Shown in pieces: positions 30,944 through 41,143 of a stretch of 64,000 bases of DNA. Position 1 is the stretch's first letter. Each line of letters opens with the position of its first letter. Source of the stretch: Thermopolyspora sp044507605 (lineage in GTDB: Bacteria > Actinomycetota > Actinomycetes > Streptosporangiales > Streptosporangiaceae). The stretch is taken from NCBI GenBank assembly GCA_044507605.1, contig JBIQJI010000026.1:1-64000 (forward strand). The letters run 5' to 3'. Below the pieces are notes generated by a model. It had not been told where the DNA came from. It saw only the letters and a list, made by a program, of their open reading frames with translations, and did no database searches. Made by a program: the position numbers and the translations under genes.

Positions 30944-31387
30944 GTGCGCACGTTCTCACCGAAGCCGGCTGACGTTGAGCGTCAGTGGCACGTCATCGAC
31001 GCCACGGATGTCGTGCTCGGGCGGCTGGCCAGCCAGGTCGCGATCCTCCTTCGCGGCAAGCACAAGCCGACCTTCGCCCCCCACGTCGACACCGGCGACT
31101 TCGTCGTCGTCGTCAACGCCGACAAGGTCGTTCTGACCGGCAAGAAGCTGGAGCAGAAGAAGGCCTACCGTCACTCCGGCTACCCCGGCGGCCTCCGCGC
31201 CATGCCCTACAGCGAGCTCATGGAAAAGCGCCCCGACCGGGCGGTGGAGAAGGCCGTCAAGGGCATGCTCCCGAAGAACTCGCTGGGCCGGAAGATGGCC
31301 AAGAAGCTCAAGGTGTACGCCGGTCCCGAGCACCCGCACCAGGCCCAGCGGCCGGTGCCGTTCGAGATCTCCCAGATCGCCCAGTAA
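30944..31387 (+). CDS. rplM: 50S ribosomal protein L13
   Basis: L13 is an early assembly protein of the 50S subunit. It has 147 residues, the family length, from GTG 30944 (MRTFSPKPADVERQWHVIDA). The open frame upstream from 30890 is not conserved. The signature GMLPKNSLGRKMAKKLKVYA is intact. It is the first gene of rplM-rpsI-glmM, 20 nt ahead of rpsI. Confidence 0.97.
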   Translation: MRTFSPKPADVERQWHVIDATDVVLGRLASQVAILLRGKHKPTFAPHVDTGDFVVVVNADKVVLTGKKLEQKKAYRHSGYPGGLRAMPYSELMEKRPDRAVEKAVKGMLPKNSLGRKMAKKLKVYAGPEHPHQAQRPVPFEISQIAQ

Positions 31388-31407
31388 CCGAAAGTAAGAG
31401 GAGAACC

Positions 31408-31932
31408 GTGGCCGAGCCCACAGGTGTCGAGACGCCCACTGAGGGCGACTTGGACACGGAGTACTCCCCGGAGGAGTTCCCGTCCGAGTACACCACCGAG
31501 TCAGCTCCCACCGGCGACGCCGCCGCCCGTAGGCCCATCACGACGGGCAACTCCTACGGCACCGGTCGCCGCAAGCAGGCCGTCGCCCGGGTGCGCATCG
31601 CGCCGGGCACCGGCAAGTGGACCATCAACGGCCGCCCGCTGGACGCCTACTTCCCGAACAAGGTCCACCAGCAGATCGTCAACGAGCCGCTCGTGACGCT
31701 CGGCGCCGAGGACCAGTTCGACGTCGTCGTGCGCGTCGACGGTGGCGGCGTCACCGGCCAGGCCGGTGCGCTGCGCATGGGTCTCGCCCGCGCGCTGGCG
31801 GTCCTCGACGTCGACACCAACCGGGCCCCGCTGAAGAAGGCGGGCTTCCTGAGCCGCGACGCGAGGGCGAAGGAGCGCAAGAAGTACGGCCTGAAGAAGG
31901 CCCGCAAGGCTCCGCAGTACAGCAAGCGTTGA
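31408..31932 (+). CDS. rpsI: 30S ribosomal protein S9 with acidic N-terminal extension
   Basis: S9 reaches into the P site with its C-terminal tail, here ending in the conserved APQYSKR. It has 174 residues. The first 45 or so are an acidic Glu/Thr-rich extension, as in other actinobacteria, before the core YGTGRRKQAVARVRIAPGTG. GTG start at 31408 with AAGAGGAG upstream. The stop overlaps the probable glmM TTG start. Confidence 0.97.
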   Translation: MAEPTGVETPTEGDLDTEYSPEEFPSEYTTESAPTGDAAARRPITTGNSYGTGRRKQAVARVRIAPGTGKWTINGRPLDAYFPNKVHQQIVNEPLVTLGAEDQFDVVVRVDGGGVTGQAGALRMGLARALAVLDVDTNRAPLKKAGFLSRDARAKERKKYGLKKARKAPQYSKR

Positions 31933-33290
31933 CGGGCCGCCTGTTCGGCACCGACGGGGTGCGCGGGGTCGCCGGGCGCGACCTCACCGCCGAGCTCGCC
32001 ATGGACCTGTCGGTCGCGGCGGCGCATGTGCTCGGCGACGCCGGTGCCTTCGAGCAGACCGTCGGCCGGCGCGGTCGTCCCGTCGCCGTCGTCGGCCGTG
32101 ATCCGCGTGCCTCCGGGGAGTTCCTGGAGGCCGCGGTGGTGGCCGGGCTCGCGTCGTCGGGCGTCGACGTGCTGCGCCTCGGCGTGTTGCCCACCCCGGC
32201 GGTGGCGTATCTGACGCCGGCGCTCGGCGCCGACCTCGGCGTCATGCTGTCGGCCTCGCACAATCCCGCCGCCGACAACGGCATCAAGTTCTTCACGCGG
32301 GGCGGCTTCAAGCTGCCCGACGCCGTCGAGAACGACATCGAGCGGCGGCTCGGCGAGAAGTGGGAGCGCCCGGTGGGCGGTGCCGTCGGGAGGGTGCGCG
32401 ACGCCTTCGGCGAGGCCGACCGGTACGTCTCGCATCTGCTGTCGAGCATGCCGGGCCGCATCGAAGGGCTGCGCGTGGTGGTCGACTGCGCGCATGGCGC
32501 CGCGCACATGGTGGCGCCGGAGGCGCTGCTGCGCGCCGGCGCCATTGTGGAGACGATCGGCGCGTCGCCCGACGGGCTGAACATCAACGCGGGCGTCGGC
32601 TCCACCCACCTGGACGCCCTGCGCGAGGCCGTGGTGGCCACCGGGGCCGACGCCGGCATCGCCTACGACGGCGACGCCGACCGCTGCCTGGCGGTGACGG
32701 CCTCGGGCGAGGTCGTCGACGGCGACCAGATCATGATGATCCTGGCGTTGTCGATGCACGCCGCCGGGCGGCTCGCCAACGACACGGTCGTCGCCACGGT
32801 GATGTCGAACCTGGGGTTCAAGCAGGCGCTGACGAAGCACGGGCTGACCATGGTGGAGACCGCCGTGGGCGACCGGTACGTCCTGGAGGCGATGCAGGCC
32901 GGCGGCCACAACCTGGGCGGTGAACAGTCCGGGCATGTGGTGATGCTCGACCACGCGACCACGGGCGACGGCGTGCTCACCTCGCTGCACCTGCTGGCGC
33001 GGGTGGCCGAGGCGGGCCAGGACCTGGCCGACCTCGCCGCGGTGATGACGCGGCTGCCGCAGGTGCTGGTGAACGTCAAGGACGTCGACAAGGCCCGTGC
33101 GGCGGTGTCGGAGGAGCTGGCTGCGGCCGTGGCGCAGGCCGAGGCCGAGCTCGGCGACGGCGGCAGGGTGCTGCTGCGGCCGAGCGGCACCGAGCCGATG
33201 GTCCGGGTCATGGTCGAGGCCGAGTCGCTCGACCAGGCCGAGCAGATCGCGGCCACGCTGGCCGAGGTCGTGCGCGCGACGTGCAAGTGA
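31929..33290 (+). CDS. glmM: Phosphoglucosamine mutase
   Basis: GlmM converts glucosamine-6-phosphate to glucosamine-1-phosphate for UDP-GlcNAc and peptidoglycan. It has 453 residues. The phosphoserine is Ser110 in MLSASHNPAADNG; the metal loop is DGDADR; the phosphate-binding end is RPSGTEPMVRV. The start is most likely TTG 31929 (TTGA overlap with the rpsI stop), giving MTGRLFGTDGVRG as in relatives; there is no ATG or GTG that fits. Translation is probably coupled to rpsI. Confidence 0.95.
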   Translation: MTGRLFGTDGVRGVAGRDLTAELAMDLSVAAAHVLGDAGAFEQTVGRRGRPVAVVGRDPRASGEFLEAAVVAGLASSGVDVLRLGVLPTPAVAYLTPALGADLGVMLSASHNPAADNGIKFFTRGGFKLPDAVENDIERRLGEKWERPVGGAVGRVRDAFGEADRYVSHLLSSMPGRIEGLRVVVDCAHGAAHMVAPEALLRAGAIVETIGASPDGLNINAGVGSTHLDALREAVVATGADAGIAYDGDADRCLAVTASGEVVDGDQIMMILALSMHAAGRLANDTVVATVMSNLGFKQALTKHGLTMVETAVGDRYVLEAMQAGGHNLGGEQSGHVVMLDHATTGDGVLTSLHLLARVAEAGQDLADLAAVMTRLPQVLVNVKDVDKARAAVSEELAAAVAQAEAELGDGGRVLLRPSGTEPMVRVMVEAESLDQAEQIAATLAEVVRATCK

Positions 33291-33336
33291 CGCCGGGCCA
33301 CGGGTAGGCGACCGGCCGACCACGTGAGAGGCGAAC

Positions 33337-33370
33337 GACAGGGTGTGTCCCCGCCGGGACACACCCTGTC
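33337..33370. terminator. Bidirectional terminator between glmM and the ABC operon
   Basis: A perfect 15-bp stem (33337-33351 with 33356-33370) and a CGCC loop lie between convergent transcripts, so it probably ends both rplM-rpsI-glmM and the minus-strand ABC operon. Confidence 0.88.
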
Positions 33371-33480
33371 GGCGTCATGTCGCCGCGTTCGTGTCGGCGT
33401 TCATGTTGTCGTCATGGTGCCGGCGTCCTGGCCTGCTCCGGCGAGCCCGCCCCGCCCGGCACCCGGCGCGCGGGCAGGCG

Positions 33481-34217
33481 TCACGCGTCGCCGGTGAGGC
33501 TCAGCGAGCGCAGCCGCTGGCCCGCCCACACCACGCCGCCGATCGTGACGATGGCGATGGCGGTGACGGCGAACCCGAGGGAGACGTCGGTGGACAGGAA
33601 CGCCGACGAGGAGATCTGGTCGGCGATCGACTGCGCCCACTGCTGCACCGAGAACGTGCGGGCCCCCGGCACGAGGCCGCCGACGAGACCCTCCCACACC
33701 AGGGCGTAGATGATGCCCACGGTGACGGCGTGCCGGGTCAGCACGCCGAGCAGCAGGAAGATCGCGGAGTAGGCCAGACCGCCGGCGAGGGCGCCGAGGC
33801 CGAAGCCGTACGCGATGCCGGCCTCGCCCTGCAGCAGGATGTACGCCGCGACGAACGTGGGCAGCGCCGCGAACACCGCGAGCAGCGTGGCCGCGACCAG
33901 GAACTTCGTGGTGATGATCACGGGCCGGGAGATCGGCTTGGACAGCAGGTGCAGGATCGTGCCGTCGTCGATCTCGGGGGAGATGACGCCGGTGCCGGCG
34001 ACGAGCCCGAGCAGTGGCAGCATGGCGCCGATGGCGAACCGCTGCATGAGCTCCACGGTGGTGTGCTCGCCGGCCTCGCCGAGGCCGCGCAGCAGCAGCG
34101 CCAGCCCGATCAGCACCACCGGCAGCAGGATCAGCAGCAGCACCCGCCTGCGGCCGAGCACGGCCCGGTAGGTGATGCCGGCGACCACGGTGTTGATGGG
34201 GGCGAAGGAAACGCCGT

Positions 34218-34221
<4 letters not shown>
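33481..34221 (-). CDS. ABC-2 type transporter permease
   Basis: Membrane part of an ABC transporter, substrate unknown. It has 246 residues with about six hydrophobic segments, including VLLLILLPVVLIGLALLL and LAVFAALPTFVAAYILL. The conserved-looking loop GTGVISPEIDDGTILHLLSK, with ISRPVIITTKF after it, is typical of ABC-2 permeases that reside next to CcmA-type ATPases. The ATG at 34221 overlaps the stop of the ATPase gene before it (ATGA). It is the last gene of a four-gene operon. Confidence 0.9.
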
Positions 34222-35182
<961 letters not shown>

Positions 35183-35186
<4 letters not shown>

Positions 35187-36052
35187 GCGGAGGACGCCTT
35201 CCGGTATCTGAGGACGAGGGCCGACAGCGCGAGCGCGATCACGACGATCACGGCGATCGCGGGCACGGGGCCCGCGGGGTAGCCGGCGCCGTTGTTCGGC
35301 TCGGTGCCGAAGACCGCGTGCTGCACGGCGTCGACCAGGAAGAACGGGTTGATCAGCATGCTCCAGGCCGCGACGTCGTCGCGGCCGGTCGCGCTGAACA
35401 CGCCGAACAGGACGGCGGGGATGGCCGACAGCAGCAGATAGAACGCGATCACGGCGGCGACGCCGAGCCCGCGCCGCGGCGAGACGCACGCCAGCGCCAG
35501 CCCGACCGCGGCCAGGAACACCGCGTAGACCGCGGCCATCACCACCGCGGCGGTGAAGTCCCGGCCGCTGTCGGGCACGTCGAGGCCGACGAGCAGCTGG
35601 CCGGCGAACTGCACGGTGAGCGGCACCGCGATCAGCAGGAACAGCGACACGATCAGCGCGAGGAGCTTCGCCCCGATGTAGTCGACGATCATGATGGGCC
35701 GCGATATGTACAGCGGCAGCACCCGGAACCGCAGGTCCGGCGCGACCAGGTACGGCGCCTGCGCCGCCAGGAAGATCGCGATCACGGTCTGCATGAACAC
35801 CGTATATCCGGCGTAGGGGACGCCGGCCTCCTTGACCAGCGCCATGACGGCGACCGACACGACGCAGGGCAGCAGCATGATCGTCACCAGCGCGAACGGC
35901 ACGATCTTGGCGCGGGCGCCGCGGCCGAGGCCGAAGACGCCGCGCAGACCGTGGACGGCCATGGCCATGAAGGCCGGCCCGCGACCGCCGCGCGGCCCGT
36001 CGTAGTGCCGGTAGCCGATGTCGTGGATGACCCCGGTGGGTTCGCCGTTCAT
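35183..36052 (-). CDS. ABC-2 type transporter permease
   Basis: Membrane subunit with 289 residues and about six hydrophobic segments (IVPFALVTIMLLPCVVSVAV, VMAAVYAVFLAAVGLALACV, and others). The N-terminal stretch GVIHDIGYRHYDGPRGGRGP is a conserved cytoplasmic start in this type of permease. ATG 36052 overlaps the preceding ATPase stop; the open frame further upstream is a shadow. It is presumably the partner of the ATPase at 36049-36981. The substrate cannot be told from the sequence. Confidence 0.9.
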
Positions 36053-36981
36053 CGCGCCCCCTCCAGCTCGCCGGCGAGGTGGTCGGGCTCGTCGCGGAAG
36101 ACGTCCTCGATGCGCTGGCGGCCCTGCTCCAGGCGCAGCAGGGCGAGGTCGAGGTCGCACACGGCGTCGCGGACGGCGTCGAAGGTCTGCTCCGAGCGCA
36201 CCTCGACCGCCACCAGCCGGCCGCGCGCGGCGGCGGTCTCGCCGGCGGCGGTGAGCCGGTCGGCCAGCGCCTGCTGGCCGTCCTCGACCTCGACCATGAT
36301 GGTGCGGGTGGCCTGGGTGAACTCGCCGATCGCCGACGAGCGCAGCAGCCGGCCCCCGTCGATGACGATCACGTGGTCGCAGACGCGCTCCAGCTCGCCG
36401 AGCAGGTGCGAGGTGACCAGGACGCTGATGCCGAACTCCGTGCCGATGCGCCGGATGAGCGCGAGCATGTCGTCGCGGCCCTGCGGGTCGAGCCCGTTCG
36501 TGGGCTCGTCCAGGAAGATGAGCCGGGGGTCGTGCACGAGCGCCTGGGCCAGTTTCACGCGTTGCCGCATGCCCGTCGAGTAGCCGCCGATCTGGCGGTA
36601 CCTCTCTTCGTACAACCCGACGTGGCGCAGGGTGTCGGCGGCCCGCTCACGGGCCGCGGTGGGCGGCAGGCCCGATACGCGGGCCATATGGATCACGAAA
36701 TCGGTGGCGGACGTGTCGGGGGGCAGGCAGTCGTGCTCGGGCATGTAGCCGACCAGACGGCGGATGTCGATGGCTCGCGTGGCGGTGTCGAGCCCGAGCA
36801 CCTCGGCGCGGCCACCGGTCGGCTCCAGCAGACCCAGCAGGATCTTGATGAGCGTGGACTTCCCGGCGCCGTTGGCGCCCACCAGGCCGGTGACGCCCGT
36901 GCCTACGGTGACGGTGAGGTGATCGAGTGCCGTCACGCGAGGGAATCGCTTCGTCAGTCCCTCGGTGGCGAGGATTGTCAT
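36049..36981 (-). CDS. ABC transporter ATP-binding protein
   Basis: ATPase of 310 residues; Walker A GANGAGKST (35-43), signature YSTGMRQRVKLAQALVHDPR, Walker B LIFLDEPTNGLDP, H-loop TSHLL, and a C-terminal extension of about 90 residues. It is the first gene of the operon ATPase-permease-ATPase-permease. The ATG at 36981 has no SD; TAGGGT (complement of 36989-36994) lies 7 nt upstream, the leaderless arrangement. An in-frame GTG/ATG further upstream would add an unconserved stretch. Confidence 0.93.
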   Translation of the reverse strand: MTILATEGLTKRFPRVTALDHLTVTVGTGVTGLVGANGAGKSTLIKILLGLLEPTGGRAEVLGLDTATRAIDIRRLVGYMPEHDCLPPDTSATDFVIHMARVSGLPPTAARERAADTLRHVGLYEERYRQIGGYSTGMRQRVKLAQALVHDPRLIFLDEPTNGLDPQGRDDMLALIRRIGTEFGISVLVTSHLLGELERVCDHVIVIDGGRLLRSSAIGEFTQATRTIMVEVEDGQQALADRLTAAGETAAARGRLVAVEVRSEQTFDAVRDAVCDLDLALLRLEQGRQRIEDVFRDEPDHLAGELEGAR

Positions 36982-36988
36982 GGTCGGG

Positions 36989-37011
36989 ACCCTACCCGGA
37001 GAAACCTCCGG
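36989..37011 (-). promoter_or_regulatory. Leaderless promoter with dyad for the ABC operon
   Basis: On the minus strand TAGGGT (complement of 36989-36994) lies 7 nt before the first ATG. Directly upstream, within the -35/-10 spacer, is the perfect dyad CCGGAG-AAAC-CTCCGG (36996-37011, plus-strand reading), positioned as a repressor operator would be. No regulator gene is adjacent. Confidence 0.45.
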
Positions 37012-37146
37012 TCGCGTCGGCCCTAGGGACGAGCCGCCCGTCATACGAAGGTCGGGGTCGGCCGCGCCGCGCCACGACCAAAGTCCACGTCGCGTGATCG
37101 GACCCGGCGCGGCCGTGTTCCGTCAGACGTTCGGTCGGACGTTCGG

Positions 37147-38085
37147 TCAGACTCTGCGCAGCCGCACCCTGCGGACCGAATGATCGGCGCCCTTGCCGAG
37201 CACGAGCAGGGCGCGGGCCCGGGTGGGGGCGATGTTCTCGACCAGGTTGCGCTCGTTGATGTCGCGCCAGACCTCGATGGCGAACTGCGTCGCCTTGTCG
37301 TCGGGCAGCTCGGCGATGTGCCGGAAGTACGACTTCGGGTCGGCGAACGCCGTGCGGCGCAGCCGGTGGAAGCGCTGGACGTACCAGTTGCGGATGTGCT
37401 CCACCTTGGCGTCGACGTAGATCGAGAAGTCGAAGAAGTCGTTGACGGCGAGCGCGGCCGGCGGCGCCGGCTGCAGCACGTTCAGCCCTTCGACGATCAG
37501 AATGTCGGGCCGGCTGATGGTCTGGGTGACGCCGGGCAGGATGTCGTACTCCAGATGGCTGTAGACCGGCGCCGACACCTCGGCCACCCCGGCCTTGACC
37601 GAGGCGACGAACCGCACCAGGGCCCGCCGGTCGTAGCTTTCGGGGAACCCCTTGCGGTGCATGATGCCCCGGTCTTCCAGCACCTTGTTGGGGTAGAGGA
37701 AGTTGTCGGTGGTCACCAGCTCGACCCGCCGGTGCTCCGGCCAGTGCGCCAGCAGCGCCTTCAACAGCCGCGCCGTCGTCGACTTGCCCACCGCGACGCT
37801 GCCCGCGATGCCGAGGATGTACGGCGGGGGCGCGGCGCGCTCCCCGAGGAACGCGCTCACCGTGGCGCCGCGCTGCCGCGCTCCGGTGAAGTGCAGGTTG
37901 AGCAGCCGGGTCAAGGGCAGATAGATGTCGGTGACCTCGGTGAGGTCGATGGGGTCTTCGACGCCGCGCAGCCGCTCCAGTTCCTCCTCGGTGAGAGTGA
38001 GGGGGGTGCTCTTGCGCAGGTCGCGCCATTGCTCTCGGTTAAGTTCGACGTACGGTGTCGGCGAACCGTCCAACCCGTTGGCCAT
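37147..38085 (-). CDS. coaA: Pantothenate kinase, type I
   Basis: CoaA phosphorylates pantothenate, the first committed step to coenzyme A. It has 312 residues. The P-loop is GSVAVGKST (95-103); downstream motifs LVTTDNFLYPN, LEYDILPG and EGLNVLQ match the bacterial PanK-I family. Transcription is probably leaderless: TAGGCT (complement of 38092-38097), 6 nt, ATG. It is divergent from acpS, whose product uses CoA. A 12-bp tandem repeat (37122-37145) borders the 3' end. Confidence 0.97.
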   Translation of the reverse strand: MANGLDGSPTPYVELNREQWRDLRKSTPLTLTEEELERLRGVEDPIDLTEVTDIYLPLTRLLNLHFTGARQRGATVSAFLGERAAPPPYILGIAGSVAVGKSTTARLLKALLAHWPEHRRVELVTTDNFLYPNKVLEDRGIMHRKGFPESYDRRALVRFVASVKAGVAEVSAPVYSHLEYDILPGVTQTISRPDILIVEGLNVLQPAPPAALAVNDFFDFSIYVDAKVEHIRNWYVQRFHRLRRTAFADPKSYFRHIAELPDDKATQFAIEVWRDINERNLVENIAPTRARALLVLGKGADHSVRRVRLRRV

Positions 38086-38147
38086 GCCGCGAGCCTACAG
38101 GGGCGTGTTTCGCGCACTCGACGGCCCATCCCTTCTAGGCTATGCCG
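38086..38147. promoter_or_regulatory. Divergent leaderless promoters of coaA and acpS
   Basis: TAGGCT occurs on both strands: the complement of 38092-38097, 6 nt from the coaA ATG, and 38136-38141, 6 nt from the acpS GTG. Neither has a good -35. The identical hexamer and spacing suggest coordinated leaderless expression of CoA synthesis and CoA use. Confidence 0.6.
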
Positions 38148-38501
38148 GTGATCGTGGGCATCGGCGTGGACGTGGTGGACGTGAACCGGTTCGAGGCGGC
38201 CCTGGAACGCACCCCCGATCTGCGCGCCCGGCTGTTCACCGCGGCCGAGCGCGGCCTCGCGGTGCGTTCGCTCGCCGCGCGATTCGCGGCCAAGGAGGCC
38301 GTGGCCAAGGCGCTGGGCGCGCCGCGCGGGCTCGCCCACCTCGACGCCGAGGTGCGCCGCGACCAGGAGGGCCGCCCGCTGCTGCACATCCGCGGCCAGG
38401 CGGCGCTGGCCGCCAAGTCGCTCGGCATCACGCACTGGCACCTGTCGCTCAGCCACGACGGCGGCGTGGCCATCGCCTACGTGATCGCCGAACGACGCTA
38501 G
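38148..38501 (+). CDS. acpS: Holo-[acyl-carrier-protein] synthase
   Basis: AcpS transfers 4'-phosphopantetheine from CoA to acyl carrier protein. It has 117 residues from GTG 38148 (MIVGIGVDVVDVNRF). The magnesium ligands are Asp8 and Glu50 (AARFAAKEAVAKALG). An in-frame ATG two codons earlier (38142) is possible, but TAGGCT directly precedes that ATG, so a transcript from it would begin near the GTG. The end SLSHDGGVAIAYVIAERR is conserved. The TAG stop is inside the -10 of the next gene. Confidence 0.92.
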   Translation: MIVGIGVDVVDVNRFEAALERTPDLRARLFTAAERGLAVRSLAARFAAKEAVAKALGAPRGLAHLDAEVRRDQEGRPLLHIRGQAALAAKSLGITHWHLSLSHDGGVAIAYVIAERR

Positions 38502-38510
38502 ATTCGGGGC

Positions 38511-39992
38511 ATGCGCACCGCCTACACCAGCGACCAGATCCGGGCGGCCGAGCGGGCCCTGATGGCCCGGCTGCCCGAGGGCACCCTGATGCGCCGCGCC
38601 GCGACCGGGCTCGCGGTCGTCTGCGCCGGCGCGCTCGGCCGGGTTTACGGGTCGCGTGTCACGCTGCTGGTCGGCAGCGGCGACAACGGCGGCGACGCCC
38701 TGTACGCCGGCGCCGAGCTGGCGCGCCGGGGCGCCAGGGTCGACGCCGTGCTCGCGGGCTCCCGGGTGCACGAGGCGGGGCTCGCCGCGCTGCGCGCCGC
38801 GGGCGGCCGGGCGGCGGGGCTCGATGTGGCCGGCGAGGTGATCGACGCGGCCGACCTGGTGGTCGACGGCCTGGTGGGCATCGGCGGGTCGGGCGCGCTG
38901 CGGGAGCCGTACGCCGGGCTGGCGACGGCCGCGTCGGCGGCGCTCGGCATCGTGGTCGCCGTCGACGTGCCGAGCGGGGTCGACGCCGGCACGGGCCAGG
39001 TCGACGGCGTGGCCGTGCGGGCCGACGTGACGGTGACGTTCGGGGCGCGTAAGACGGGCCTGCTGGTCGACCCGGGCGCCACCTGCGCGGGCACGGTCGA
39101 GTTCGTCGACATCGGCCTCGGGCCGTACCTGCCCGACCCCGACGCGGTGGCGCTCACCGCCGACGACGTGGCCGGCCTGCTGCCCCTGCCCTCGCACGAG
39201 TCGGACAAGTACCGGCGGGGCGTGGTGGGCGTGGTGGCCGGCAGCGAGCGGTTCACGGGCGCCGCGGTGCTGGCGGTCGGCGGCGCGGTGCGCGGCGGGG
39301 CCGGCATGGTGCGGTTCGCCGGGCCGGCCGAGCCGGTGGCGCTGGTGCGGGCCCGCTGGCCCGAGGCGGTCACCACGGTGCTCGCGCCGGGCGAAGGCGT
39401 CGACGCGGTGGGCCGGGTGCAGGCGTGGGTGCTCGGGCCCGGCATCGGCACCGGCGACGAGGCGCACGCCCTGGCCCGGTCGGTGCTGGGCTGCGATGTG
39501 CCGGTGCTGGTGGACGCCGACGCGCTGACCCTGCTCGCCCGCGACCGGTCGCTCGCCCGGCGGGCCGCCCCGACGCTGCTCACGCCGCACGCCGGCGAGC
39601 TGGCCCGGCTGCTCGACGTGCCGAGGCACTCCATCGAGGCGCGTCGCGCCGAGCACGCGCGCCGGGCGGCCGATGAGCTGGGGGCCACCGTCCTGCTCAA
39701 GGGGTCCACCACCGTGATCGCCGAGGCGGGGCGGCCCATCAGGGTCAACGGCACCGGCAGCCCGTGGCTCGCCACCGGCGGCACCGGCGATGTGCTGTCG
39801 GGCCTCGCCGGCGCGCTGCTGGCCGGCGGGCTGAGCTGCTACGACGCCGCCGCGTGCGCGGCGCACCTGCACGGCGTGGCGGGCGGCATCGCCGCGGCGG
39901 GCCCGGGCCGGGGCCCGGCGGCTCCGATCTCGGCGGGTGACCTGCCCGATGCCATCAAGCAGGCCATTCGCTCTGTCAAACTGGGGGAATGA
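38511..39992 (+). CDS. nnr: Bifunctional NAD(P)H-hydrate epimerase / ADP-dependent dehydratase
   Basis: This enzyme repairs hydrated NADH and NADPH. It has 493 residues. The N-terminal YjeF domain (1 to about 210) holds VGSGDNGGDALYAG (54-67) and DVPSGVDAGTG. The C-terminal kinase-like dehydratase domain holds LTPHAGELARLL and TGGTGDVLSGLAGALLAGG. TAGATT (38499-38504) followed by 6 nt and ATG suggests a leaderless transcript, with its -10 overlapping the acpS stop. The stop overlaps alr by 4 bases (ATGA). Confidence 0.95.
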   Translation: MRTAYTSDQIRAAERALMARLPEGTLMRRAATGLAVVCAGALGRVYGSRVTLLVGSGDNGGDALYAGAELARRGARVDAVLAGSRVHEAGLAALRAAGGRAAGLDVAGEVIDAADLVVDGLVGIGGSGALREPYAGLATAASAALGIVVAVDVPSGVDAGTGQVDGVAVRADVTVTFGARKTGLLVDPGATCAGTVEFVDIGLGPYLPDPDAVALTADDVAGLLPLPSHESDKYRRGVVGVVAGSERFTGAAVLAVGGAVRGGAGMVRFAGPAEPVALVRARWPEAVTTVLAPGEGVDAVGRVQAWVLGPGIGTGDEAHALARSVLGCDVPVLVDADALTLLARDRSLARRAAPTLLTPHAGELARLLDVPRHSIEARRAEHARRAADELGATVLLKGSTTVIAEAGRPIRVNGTGSPWLATGGTGDVLSGLAGALLAGGLSCYDAAACAAHLHGVAGGIAAAGPGRGPAAPISAGDLPDAIKQAIRSVKLGE

Positions 39993-41143
39993 GGTTCCCT
40001 GGCGAGGCGCGGGTGGATCTGTCGGCCATCGCGCACAATGTCGCGGTGCTGCGCGCTCACGCGCCCGGCGCCGAGCTGATGGCGGCGGTCAAGGCCGATG
40101 CCTACGGCCACGGCCTGGTGCCGTGCGCCCGCGCCGCGCTGGCCGGCGGCGCGACCCGCCTCGGGGTGGCCTTCCCCGCCGAGGCCGTCACGCTGCGCGA
40201 CGCCGGGGTGACCGCGCCCATCCTCGCCTGGATCATCACGCCGGGCGAGTCTCTCGACGACGCCGTGCGGCGCGATGTCGAGCTGTCGGCCGGCGACGTG
40301 GGGCGGCTCGCCCAGATCGCGGCGGCGGCCCGCCGCACCGGTCGCACGGTGCGGCTGCATCTGAAGGCCGACACGGGCATCTCCCGGGGCGGGGCCCCGC
40401 TCGCGCGCTGGCCCGGGCTGGTCGCGGCGGCACTGGCCGAGCAGGCCGAGGGCACGGTCGAGATCATCGGCCTGTGGTCGCATTTCGCGTGCGCCGACAT
40501 CCCCGGCCACCCGTCGATCGACGCGCAGCTGGAGGCGTTCGAGCACGTCGTGAAGACGGCCGAGCAGATGGGCGTCACGGGATCGCAGGTGATGCGCCAC
40601 ATCGCCAACTCGGCCGCCACGGTCACGCTGCCGCAGGCCCGTTACGACATGGTGCGGCCCGGCATCGCGGTCTACGGCCTCAGCCCGGTGCCCGAGCTCG
40701 GCGGTTTCGGGCTGCGCCCGGCCATGACCCTGGCCGCGCCGCTCGCCATGGTCAAGCGGGTGCCGGCGGGCTCGGGGGTGTCGTACGGGCATCTGCACGT
40801 GACCGAGCGCGAGACCACGCTCGGCCTGGTGCCGCTCGGCTACGCCGACGGCGTCATGCGCGGGCTCACCAACGTCGGCGAGGTGCTGGCCGGCGGGCGG
40901 CGCAGGCGGGTGACCGGCCGCGTCTGCATGGACCAGTTCATGATCGATCTGGACGACGACCCGGTGTGCGAGGGCGACGAGGTCCTGCTGTTCGGGCCCG
41001 GCGACCGCGGGGAGCCGACCGTCCAGGAGTGGGCCGATTCGCTCGGCACCATCACGCATGAGATCGTGACCAGGATCGGCGCGCGGGTGCCTCGCGTGCA
41101 CCGATGGCAGCAGCCCGCAGCAGGGCAGGGGAGGGAGGCCTGA
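39989..41143 (+). CDS. alr: Alanine racemase
   Basis: Alr makes D-alanine for peptidoglycan and needs PLP. It has 384 residues. The PLP lysine is Lys35 in VKADAYGHG; the catalytic tyrosine of the other subunit is Tyr266 in GVSYGHL. RVCMDQFMIDL is the conserved C-terminal motif. The ATG overlaps the nnr stop by 4 bases, and its own stop overlaps the next start by one base. It is a cycloserine target in general; no resistance feature is evident. Confidence 0.97.
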   Translation: MRFPGEARVDLSAIAHNVAVLRAHAPGAELMAAVKADAYGHGLVPCARAALAGGATRLGVAFPAEAVTLRDAGVTAPILAWIITPGESLDDAVRRDVELSAGDVGRLAQIAAAARRTGRTVRLHLKADTGISRGGAPLARWPGLVAAALAEQAEGTVEIIGLWSHFACADIPGHPSIDAQLEAFEHVVKTAEQMGVTGSQVMRHIANSAATVTLPQARYDMVRPGIAVYGLSPVPELGGFGLRPAMTLAAPLAMVKRVPAGSGVSYGHLHVTERETTLGLVPLGYADGVMRGLTNVGEVLAGGRRRRVTGRVCMDQFMIDLDDDPVCEGDEVLLFGPGDRGEPTVQEWADSLGTITHEIVTRIGARVPRVHRWQQPAAGQGREA

